A stretch of DNA of 11,559 nt. Source: Coriobacteriia bacterium (lineage in GTDB: Bacteria; Actinomycetota; Coriobacteriia; WRKU01; WQUG01). The notes below the pieces were generated by a model. It was not told the origin of the DNA and did no database searches. It worked only from the letters and a program-made list of their open reading frames with translations. A program made the position numbers and the translations under genes. Shown in pieces: positions 1-4,992 of this stretch; positions within the stretch are counted from its first letter, which is position 1, and each line of letters begins with the position of its first letter. Location of the stretch: NCBI GenBank assembly GCA_009785705.1, contig WQVS01000040.1:1-11559 (forward strand), written 5' to 3'.

Positions 1-869
1 GCATCCCTCAAATCATAACAGGGGTCGGCGTAGGTATCGCGCTTGCCATGGCGGGCGGTATCATGCAAAACGTATTACGTAATCCCCTGGCATCAGCCTC
101 TACCCTAGGTATTGCTCAAGGAGCATCCTTTGGGGCAGCAGTCGCCATTGTATTTTTTCAGGCAGGTGTTCAACTGGGTGCTGCTTCTGCCGTCACCCAT
201 ACCATCACCAGTCCCTACCTTGTGGTTGTTTTCGCCTTTCTAGGCGGCATTGCTACCACGGCAGTAATCTTGCTACTAGCACGCATTAGCGGAGTCAGTC
301 CAACATCCCTCATCCTAGCTGGGGTCGCACTAAGCGCCCTTTTCAGTGCGGGTACAGCGCTTATACAGTACTTTGCAGATGACATCAGAATTGCGTCCAT
401 CGTTCACTGGACTTTTGGCAATCTAGGAAGAGCAGGATGGACCGAAATCGCCATCATTTTCGCCTTTAACGCGATTGCCTTTCTCTACTTTGTCTATAAC
501 CGGTGGAATTACAATGCCATCGAGTCCGGTACAAGCACAGCAAAGAGTCTTGGGGTAAACGTTGATACCACCATATTAGTTGGCATGACCATGAGTACTT
601 TAATTTCAGCAGTCGCTATTGCCTTTGTGGGAACAATTAACTTTATTGGACTGATTGCCCCCCATATTGTACGCCGCTTTATTGGTAATGACTACCGCTT
701 CCTCATCCCCTGTTCAGCCCTGATGGGGGCGATTATCATCTTAGTCGCAGATATTGCATCACGCATGATAGCCTCCCCTGCAATACTACCGATTGGTGCC
801 CTCACTTCATTTATGGGTGCGCCTCTCTTCCTCTATCTGATTATCAGGCAAGGTAAGCGGACAATATGA
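1..869 (+). CDS. FecCD/BtuC-family iron-compound ABC transporter permease, 5'-truncated by window edge
   Basis: This is the membrane subunit of a type II ABC importer for iron(III)-siderophores, heme or cobalamin. The reading frame is open from base 3, before the first ATG at 48. The residues there (PQIITGVGVGIALAMAGGIM, then QNVLRNPLA and LGIAQGASFGA) are the conserved region that follows the first helices of FecCD/BtuC proteins. So roughly the first 50-70 residues of a ~340-residue protein are missing, and the ATG at 48 is internal. Several hydrophobic helices follow. The family signature near the C-terminus is present: GLIAPHIVRRFIG with a conserved Arg pair, in the cytoplasmic loop that contacts the ATPase. 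The stop overlaps the ATPase start by 4 bp (ATGA), indicating translational coupling. The binding protein is expected upstream, outside the window. Substrate cannot be read from this part; an iron chelate is most likely. Confidence 0.93.
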   Translation, partial: IPQIITGVGVGIALAMAGGIMQNVLRNPLASASTLGIAQGASFGAAVAIVFFQAGVQLGAASAVTHTITSPYLVVVFAFLGGIATTAVILLLARISGVSPTSLILAGVALSALFSAGTALIQYFADDIRIASIVHWTFGNLGRAGWTEIAIIFAFNAIAFLYFVYNRWNYNAIESGTSTAKSLGVNVDTTILVGMTMSTLISAVAIAFVGTINFIGLIAPHIVRRFIGNDYRFLIPCSALMGAIIILVADIASRMIASPAILPIGALTSFMGAPLFLYLIIRQGKRTI

Positions 870-1675
870 AATTGACAACTAGCCTAATAGAGGGTTCTGC
901 AGAAAAGCAAATGAATGACTTCCCCATGATTTCAGTCCAAGGCATTACACAGTCCTATGGTAATAAGACAGTCTTGAGCGAAGTAAGCTTTGAAGCTAAA
1001 GCGGGTGAGTGTGTAGCCATTCTAGGAAACAATGGCGCGGGAAAAAGTACCCTGATTACTTGTGTTGCTAAAATCCAGTCACCACAATCAGGCGAAGTGT
1101 TTGTGGATGGGCAAAACTTCTTTGAGCTGTCACGCAATGAGCGTGCTCGCACTATGTCCTATGTGGCGCAGAAAAGTGAGGCGAACCAGATTACCGTCTT
1201 TGACGCCATCTTACTGGGCAGAAAGCCCTACATTAAGTGGGCATTAAGTGACGAAGATATCGACAAGTGCAATGCCGTCATTGAACACATGGGACTTGAA
1301 GACTTTAAGCTGCGCAGCATTGACGAGTTATCTGGAGGAGAGCTGCAAAAAGTGATGTTGGCACGCGCTTTGGTACAGGAACCTAAGGTACTACTATTAG
1401 ACGAGCCAACCAGCAATCTTGACCCCAAGAATCAACATGCCGTTTTGTCCTTTGTTCAAGAGATCGCCAAACAGCATCAGATTACCGTTTTAGTCGTATT
1501 GCATGACGTTAGCCATGCCCTGCGCTACTGTGATAAGTTCTTACTCATGCACGATGGTGAAGTTTATAGCTACGGGGACAAATCAAGTATCACCGAACAG
1601 GCAATCTTTGACATCTATGGCGTAAAGTCCAGCATTGTCGAAGTGAAGGGACAGAGAATTGTTGTTGTGGATTAA
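866..1675 (+). CDS. Iron-siderophore/heme-type ABC transporter ATP-binding protein (FecE/FepC-like)
   Basis: This is the cytoplasmic ATPase that powers the FecCD-type permease encoded just upstream. All nucleotide-binding motifs are intact: Walker A GNNGAGKS (residues 54-61), Q-loop Gln102, signature LSGGE (155-159), Walker B VLLLDEP with Asp179 and Glu180, D-loop SNLD, and switch His213 (VVLHD). At 269 residues it is full length for the FecE/FhuC/FepC group. The start at 866 overlaps the permease stop. In-frame ATGs at 911 and 926 are possible alternatives, because the first 15-20 residues precede the usual beginning of this fold and the Shine-Dalgarno match before 866 is weak. A strong hairpin at 1752-1780 probably ends the operon transcript. 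The motifs establish an importer ATPase; assignment to iron chelates rests on family resemblance and the neighbouring permease. Confidence 0.92.
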   Translation: MKLTTSLIEGSAEKQMNDFPMISVQGITQSYGNKTVLSEVSFEAKAGECVAILGNNGAGKSTLITCVAKIQSPQSGEVFVDGQNFFELSRNERARTMSYVAQKSEANQITVFDAILLGRKPYIKWALSDEDIDKCNAVIEHMGLEDFKLRSIDELSGGELQKVMLARALVQEPKVLLLDEPTSNLDPKNQHAVLSFVQEIAKQHQITVLVVLHDVSHALRYCDKFLLMHDGEVYSYGDKSSITEQAIFDIYGVKSSIVEVKGQRIVVVD

Positions 1676-1693
1676 GCAAGGAATTGTTAGAAT
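1662..1693 (+). promoter_or_regulatory. Candidate sigma70-type promoter for antisense small RNA
   Basis: A TAGAAT -10 box (1688-1693, 5 of 6 consensus) lies 17 bp after TTGTGG (1665-1670, 3 of 6 in the -35 box), overlapping the end of the ATPase gene. A transcript starting near A1700 would meet the hairpin at 1752-1780 and end near 1788. This is sequence resemblance only. Confidence 0.4.
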
Positions 1694-1699
1694 GAGTAC

Positions 1700-1788
1700 A
1701 GGAGCAGCCTGATGTATTGGTCGCAGACGGTTCGCCCCTAATTTTGGGTTTGAATCGCTACGGCTTAGCTGTGGCGATTCTGTTGTTT
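1700..1788 (+). ncRNA. Predicted ~90-nt antisense RNA opposite a small hydrophobic peptide gene (possible type I antitoxin)
   Basis: No open reading frame longer than a few codons is present here. The RNA is inferred from a promoter-like pair at 1662-1693 and a stable hairpin with a T-rich tail at 1752-1788. It would be fully complementary to the last eight codons and 3' untranslated part of the minus-strand peptide gene at 1765-1872. That 3'-overlapping convergent layout is known from Bacillus txpA/RatA and bsrG/SR4. The RNA also starts with almost the same 12 nt (1704-1715) that begin the peptide mRNA. The alternative is that this stretch is merely the trailer and terminator of the ABC operon; both could be true. 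Confidence 0.35.
1752..1788 (+). terminator. Hairpin terminator (plus strand) after ABC operon / antisense RNA
   Basis: A 29-nt near-perfect palindrome at 1752-1780 forms a stem of about 11-13 bp closed around TTA, followed by TGTTGTTT. Two pairs (1759:1773 and 1762:1770) are G-U wobbles in plus-strand RNA but would be A-C mismatches in minus-strand RNA, so the structure favours plus-strand transcription. Its right arm lies inside the 3' end of the minus-strand peptide gene. Confidence 0.6.
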
Positions 1789-1872
1789 ACGCTCAATAAT
1801 AAGTCGTATCAACTTAATGGCTTCTCGCACCACTGTCAGCACAAGTGCTATTACAATTAATGCTTCTGCCAT
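1765..1872 (-). CDS. 35-residue hydrophobic/amphipathic peptide, candidate type I toxin
   Basis: I do not recognise this peptide. It begins MAEALIVIALVLTVV and continues with an amphipathic stretch carrying Arg16, Glu17, Lys20 and Arg23 (REAIKLIRLIIERK), ending QQNRHS. That is one short membrane-spanning or membrane-lying helix with a basic tail, the general shape of TisB, Ldr and Fst-type toxins; no sequence homology is claimed. The ATG (1870-1872) is preceded by AAGGGG with 10 nt spacing. The GGGG of that site is also the 3' arm of a small CCCC-AGAA-GGGG hairpin, which would mask it. A good promoter (1932-1960) puts the mRNA start near 1925. A predicted antisense RNA covers its 3' end, and its 5' and 3' ends are complementary. 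The combination makes a chance ORF less likely, but expression and toxicity are unproven. Confidence 0.5.
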   Translation of the reverse strand: MAEALIVIALVLTVVREAIKLIRLIIERKQQNRHS

Positions 1873-1880
1873 AATTCTCA

Positions 1881-1897
1881 CACCCCTTCTGGGGCTG
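1881..1897. promoter_or_regulatory. CCCC-N4-GGGG palindrome: masked ribosome site and/or CsoR-type operator
   Basis: CCCC (1883-1886), TTCT, GGGG (1891-1894). On the minus strand the GGGG arm is the Shine-Dalgarno of the 35-codon peptide, so the hairpin could limit its translation. Independently, CsoR/RcnR/InrS-family sensors bind operators made of short G/C tracts in dyad symmetry, and a gene of that family starts about 75 bp downstream at 1970. The arms are short and flanking TA bases seen in well-studied operators are missing, so the operator reading is tentative. Confidence 0.3.
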
Positions 1898-1931
1898 GAT
1901 TGAATCGCCTGCAACATCAGGCTGCAAGAGC

Positions 1932-1960
1932 ATCATAATAGACCTAAGTGGCAAAATCAA
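1932..1960 (-). promoter_or_regulatory. Promoter for the small peptide gene (minus strand)
   Basis: On the minus strand TTGATT (1960-1955, 4 of 6) and TATGAT (1937-1932, 5 of 6) are spaced by exactly 17 bp. The expected start is G1925, seven bases after the -10 box, so the mRNA would begin precisely with the 12-nt segment that is repeated inverted at 1704-1715. A small 5' hairpin (GCCTG...CAGGC) would also cap it. A CATAAT on the plus strand (1934-1939) overlaps the same box and may serve the divergent csoR-like gene, so the two genes may share a control region. Confidence 0.55.
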
Positions 1961-1969
1961 CACTAGTGA

Positions 1970-2308
1970 ATGGATTTACACATGTGCAAGGATTTACAGA
2001 ACCATAGTCATAATCACTCCCACAAACAAGGTGGTGGGCATACTCATTCACATGCACATACGAAGGCTGTGCTCAATAGACTGTCGCGTGCCATTGGCCA
2101 CTTGACGTCTGTGCGTGGCATGGTTGAAGATGGGCGTGGCTGTGCTGAGGTGTTGATTCAATTGGCTGCTGTGCGTAGCGCCATTAATAGTACCTGTGAA
2201 GTTATCTTGAAAGACCACTTGGATCACTGCATTGTTGAGGCCGTTGAAACAGGTGACAAGAAAACTATTGAAGAACTAAACAAGGCTATTGAGCTACTGA
2301 TGAAGTAG
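1970..2308 (+). CDS. CsoR/RcnR/InrS-family metal-sensing transcriptional repressor with His-rich N-terminus
   Basis: This is an all-helical DUF156-family repressor that leaves DNA when it binds metal. The three copper ligands of CsoR are conserved with exact family spacing: Cys58 (GRGC), His83 and Cys87 (KDHLDHC); 58 to 83 and 83 to 87 match Cys36, His61 and Cys65 of the mycobacterial protein. The core (LNRLSRAIGHLTSVRGMVED and AAVRSAINS) is typical. Ahead of it, residues 12-30 hold eight histidines in HxH patterns, a feature seen in nickel/cobalt sensors such as InrS and DmeR, so nickel or cobalt is as plausible as copper. The start is 1970, or 1982 (Met5); neither has a clear Shine-Dalgarno and a stop codon directly precedes 1970. 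No metal pump or chaperone gene adjoins it, so its target is elsewhere or is the upstream region itself. Confidence 0.9.
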   Translation: MDLHMCKDLQNHSHNHSHKQGGGHTHSHAHTKAVLNRLSRAIGHLTSVRGMVEDGRGCAEVLIQLAAVRSAINSTCEVILKDHLDHCIVEAVETGDKKTIEELNKAIELLMK

Positions 2309-2356
2309 CCTATATTTGCTCGAACTACTTTTGACCTCTCTGTACTCCACTCAATA

Positions 2357-2383
2357 GAAGTATTCGCAAGTGATGCTTCACTT
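2357..2383. terminator. Weak hairpin(s) between convergent csoR-like gene and rdgB
   Basis: In plus-strand RNA, 2357-2364 and 2372-2379 can form an 8-bp stem with two G-U wobbles. Alternatively 2368-2373 and 2378-2383 (AAGTGA/TCACTT) form a 6-bp stem that includes most of the rdgB stop codon. Neither is followed by a good T run. The position between convergent genes fits a terminator, but the call is tentative. Confidence 0.3.
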
Positions 2384-3017
2384 ACAAATTCTTAAGCCGT
2401 TTCATTAAATCTTCGAGAGCATAACCCCTGTGGCTTATGGCGTTTTTCTCTTGCATATCTAACTCTGCCATCGTGCGCCCAGGACTTGCTTGTGGCAAGA
2501 ACAGTGGGTCATAGCCAAAGCCTTTATCCCCCGCTGCTTCAAAGGCAATTGTGCCCTCACAGGCACCTGTTGCGATTATATGAGTAGGTGCGTGTGGAAG
2601 TAGGCTATCTAGTCCTACTAGCACGAGTGTTGAGAGGAAGCGGGCACTACGGGCAGATGGGTCTTTCTTTTCTGAGAGCTCTGCTAGCAGCTTTGCATTG
2701 TTGAGGGCATCGTCGCCTTCTACTCCCCCAAAGGATGAGGAATATACCCCTGGCCTACCATCTAGAGCATCCACCACAAGTCCCGAATCATCAGCCAATG
2801 TTGGCAGGCCTAGTGCAGTATGTCCAGCCTGTGCCTTGATGCTTGCATTTGCCTCGAAAGTATCGCCGTCTTCTATGGGCGACTCCCAGTCTGGCAACAG
2901 GTCAAAGATGGCACGGAAAGTATAGTCAAGCCCAGCCTCTTGCGCCGCAGACTGGATTTCAGCAAGCTTCCCCTTGTTGTTTGTGGCTACTACTATAGTG
3001 GGGGTCATAAAGGGCAT
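2382..3017 (-). CDS. rdgB: XTP/dITP pyrophosphatase (RdgB/HAM1 family)
   Basis: This enzyme hydrolyses non-canonical purine triphosphates (dITP, XTP, ITP) to monophosphate and pyrophosphate in the cytoplasm, keeping deaminated purines out of DNA and RNA. The hallmark motifs are all present: TNNKGK (residues 12-17) at the substrate site, LADDSGL (74-80) with the presumed catalytic Asp77, GRPGVYS (87-93), GFGYDPLF, and ISHRGYAL near the C-terminus. Length 211 is normal. The start at 3017 is supported by GGAGG (3027-3031) with 9 nt spacing; the ATG at 3008 would sit 18 nt away. It is last in a murI-rph-rdgB run, separated from rph by 160 bp containing a structured inverted repeat. The rph-rdgB pairing is common in both Firmicutes and Actinobacteria. 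Confidence 0.95.
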   Translation of the reverse strand: MPFMTPTIVVATNNKGKLAEIQSAAQEAGLDYTFRAIFDLLPDWESPIEDGDTFEANASIKAQAGHTALGLPTLADDSGLVVDALDGRPGVYSSSFGGVEGDDALNNAKLLAELSEKKDPSARSARFLSTLVLVGLDSLLPHAPTHIIATGACEGTIAFEAAGDKGFGYDPLFLPQASPGRTMAELDMQEKNAISHRGYALEDLMKRLKNL

Positions 3018-3087
3018 TTAAGTAAACCTCCATCTTTAACAAAATGATTAGGCGACACCTAGCCTCCTTATCATTCACTTCTATTTT

Positions 3088-3190
3088 GAGGGGTGTATAG
3101 ATGAGTACATAGGCGCTATTACGAAAGGCGAAGCGTGCAGCGCACGTGAGTCCTTTGAAGTGACGGCTAGGCACCGTCTATACACCTCTC
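3088..3190. repeat. 103-bp cloverleaf-like inverted-repeat element between rph and rdgB
   Basis: Outer arms of 14 bp (3088-3101 and 3177-3190) match except at one position. The inner 75 bp can form three hairpins: ATAG/CTAT (3109-3119); a two-part arm from AAAGG/CCTTT (3124-3128 with 3152-3156) and CGTGC/GCACG (3134-3146); and ACGG/CCGT (3163-3166 with 3174-3177). The right outer arm contains the rph stop codon. It lacks T-loop and CCA features, so it is not a tRNA. It may be an intergenic palindromic repeat family of this genome, an RNA processing site in the operon transcript, or an attenuator for rdgB. Confidence 0.5.
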
Positions 3191-3897
3191 AGAGCTTCGC
3201 GTTGAAGGGCTAACAACTCCTCCAAGCTTGCTTGGGCTACGTTAAGCATTCCATTTAGCTGATGGCGGGTAAAGGCTAGCTGTTCACCTGTTCCCTGGAT
3301 TTCTATGAAGCGCTCCTTGTCGTCACCCACTACATTCATGTCTACTTCTGCGCGAGAATCTTCGCTGTAGTCAAGGTCAGAGAGCACTACCCCATCTACC
3401 ATGCCTACACTTACTGCTGCTACCTGTCCTGTTAGCGGATTGCTGTGCAACTTGCCCGCTTCACGCCACTGTGCGAGAGCATCTGCAAGTGCTATGTAGG
3501 CGCCTGTGATGGCAGCACAACGTGTTGAGCCATCTGCCTGTATCACATCACAGTCTAAAGTTACCGTAATCTCTCCCAGTGCATCTAGGTCTACTACGGT
3601 GCGCAGTGATCGCCCAATAAGGCGCTCAATTTCTAGCGTGCGACCCTTTGCGCCCCTGCGCTCACGACGATTTCTGCTGTGAGTCGCTGCGGGAAGTAGT
3701 GAGTATTCTGCAGTCACCCAGCCTTGCCCCTTGCCTGCAAGCCAACCAGGAACATTTTCCTCAATACTAGCAGCACAGAGAACCTGGGTGCCACCAGCAG
3801 TAATCATGCAAGACCCTGCTGCGTGGTTTAGGAATCCGCGCTGGATTTCTAGGGGGCGGATTTCACTTATTTCTCTATTATGTGCTCGCTTTAGCAT
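3178..3897 (-). CDS. rph: Ribonuclease PH
   Basis: This is a phosphate-dependent 3'-to-5' exoribonuclease that trims the last nucleotides of tRNA precursors; family members act as hexameric rings in the cytoplasm. Length is 239 residues, the usual size. Active-site residues line up with the E. coli enzyme: Arg86 in KGRTLEIERLIGRSLR, the phosphate-binding QADGSTR (120-126), and the metal-binding acidic pair Asp180 and Asp186 in YSEDSRAEVDMN. The C-terminal helix with GTGEQLAFTRHQL is typical. An AAGAGGAG Shine-Dalgarno lies 9 nt before the ATG. The 20-bp gap to murI indicates co-transcription; the stop codon falls inside the inverted repeat that separates it from rdgB. The protein looks catalytically intact, unlike the truncated rph of E. 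coli K-12. Confidence 0.96.
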   Translation of the reverse strand: MLKRAHNREISEIRPLEIQRGFLNHAAGSCMITAGGTQVLCAASIEENVPGWLAGKGQGWVTAEYSLLPAATHSRNRRERRGAKGRTLEIERLIGRSLRTVVDLDALGEITVTLDCDVIQADGSTRCAAITGAYIALADALAQWREAGKLHSNPLTGQVAAVSVGMVDGVVLSDLDYSEDSRAEVDMNVVGDDKERFIEIQGTGEQLAFTRHQLNGMLNVAQASLEELLALQREALRGV

Positions 3898-3917
3898 GGA
3901 CTATTACTCCTCTTGAT

Positions 3918-4799
3918 TTAGCTTTCTTCTAATTTTGCAACACTGACATGACGTACTTCGCCTAAGCCTTTTCCAAATATACGTGAACCCTTTTGGGCAA
4001 AGGTCTCTGTGTCATTGCTTGTTGTGTAAAAGGTATAGGTCGAGCTGTTGATGGATTTAGTGGCTGCCTCAGAGTTGGCACCTTCATCTGCGTGAGCCAA
4101 CTGACTAGAGCCCTTCAGGGTCTGCTTCACTTCTTTAGCCACTTCGGCCGCAGAACAAATCATCTGTATCTCTGCACCTGCCACTGCCTGAAGGGCTGAT
4201 GACAAAATAGGATAATGGGTACAGCCCAGCAAAAGCGCATCGGGATTTTGGTCAAGCAAGGGGCGCAGATAACCTTCAATCAAGTCGTAGTGTTCTCCAG
4301 ATTTTTGTAGACACTGCGTGGTCGCCGCTTCTTCCTGGTCAGACTCCACAATAGTGGTTAATTTTGGAGTAGCGCGCCCAATCACTTTAATCTTGTCATT
4401 CATTTCAGCCATGGCTTTTGGATAAGCCTCTGATTCGATAGTTCGCTGTGTTCCAATTACTGCCACTGTTCCCGGCTGAGTGCCTTGTGCAGCAGCGCGT
4501 GCCCCTGCGTTGATGACTCCAATAACGGGCACCTTACTTTGCCGCACTGCACCTTCAAGCGCACAGGAAGTTGCCGTATTACAGGCAATCACAATAAGTT
4601 TCACCTGCTGCTTTTGAAGAAAACTGATAATTTGATGAACGTAACCTTGAATCTCAGAAGCATCACGAGGACCATAGGGGCAACGCGCCTGGTCACCTAG
4701 GTAAATTAACGATTCATGAGGCAGCAACTGCGCAATTTCCCTTGCAACAGTAAGCCCCCCGAGCCCAGAGTCAAATATGCCGATTGGTGCTGTGTTCAT
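3918..4799 (-). CDS. murI: Glutamate racemase
   Basis: This cofactor-independent enzyme converts L- to D-glutamate for peptidoglycan precursor synthesis. The substrate-binding start GIFDSGLGGLTV (7-18, with Asp10 and Ser11) is present, as are both catalytic cysteines: Cys73 in IACNTATS and Cys193 in LGCTHYP. At 293 residues it is somewhat longer than usual (~265), because of a Ser/Ala-rich insertion around residues 231-250. The family motif that usually reads ACP reads ATP here (143-145), so one non-catalytic cysteine is lost. The gene heads the murI-rph-rdgB unit. No Shine-Dalgarno is visible directly before the ATG, and a TATACT box at 4814-4809 would start transcription within a few bases of it. 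A leaderless mRNA, common in actinobacteria, is therefore possible, though no convincing -35 box is seen. Confidence 0.95.
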   Translation of the reverse strand: MNTAPIGIFDSGLGGLTVAREIAQLLPHESLIYLGDQARCPYGPRDASEIQGYVHQIISFLQKQQVKLIVIACNTATSCALEGAVRQSKVPVIGVINAGARAAAQGTQPGTVAVIGTQRTIESEAYPKAMAEMNDKIKVIGRATPKLTTIVESDQEEAATTQCLQKSGEHYDLIEGYLRPLLDQNPDALLLGCTHYPILSSALQAVAGAEIQMICSAAEVAKEVKQTLKGSSQLAHADEGANSEAATKSINSSTYTFYTTSNDTETFAQKGSRIFGKGLGEVRHVSVAKLEES

Positions 4800-4923
4800 A
4801 ACCTACACAGTATACCCCTAGCACCTTTCGGTCGCCCAGCCTCCACACTGATTTGGTAAAAGTGAAATGCTCACGTAACTCAGGGCGCAAAGGTAGCAAG
4901 TGCGTATCGTGCATAAGACAGCA

Positions 4924-4958
4924 AGAAGGCTGCACCCAATTTTAAGGTGCAGCCTTCT
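4924..4958 (-). terminator. Strong hairpin terminator after the surface-protein gene
   Basis: A perfect 13-bp stem (4924-4936 with 4946-4958) encloses a 9-nt loop. Reading the minus strand it lies about 35 nt after the stop of the surface-protein gene and is followed by TGCTGTCTTATG, modestly T-rich. It also separates that gene from murI. No plus-strand gene needs it. Confidence 0.75.
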
Positions 4959-4992
4959 GTTTGCGCTGTGTAGATACCTTCTACTTGTAAGG

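Larger units (their letters stand above)
1704..1925. repeat. Nested inverted-repeat pairs bracketing the small peptide gene
   Basis: A 12-bp perfect inverted repeat joins 1704-1715 (GCAGCCTGATGT) and 1914-1925. Inside it, 8 bp at 1773-1780 (GGCGATTC) match the reverse complement of 1902-1909. On the peptide mRNA the 5' end (1925-1914, then 1909-1902) could pair with the ORF end (1780-1773) and the trailer (1715-1704) in properly nested order. In addition, 1747-1758 and 1897-1908 are direct repeats with one mismatch in 12, giving the ORF-end segment a second, local pairing partner. Confidence 0.6.

Noticed and set aside
1676..1760. Short plus-strand ORF starting at 1692
   Set aside because: It is only six codons (ATG AGT ACA GGA GCA GCC TGA) with no ribosome site; not a gene.
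2959..3174. 71-codon minus-strand ORF in the rph-rdgB gap
   Set aside because: It overlaps the rdgB start in another frame, runs through the palindromic element, and its product shows no recognisable domain; it looks like a chance frame.
3088..3190. tRNA gene, because of the cloverleaf-like pairing
   Set aside because: No T-loop consensus, no anticodon-stem geometry and arm lengths do not fit a tRNA.
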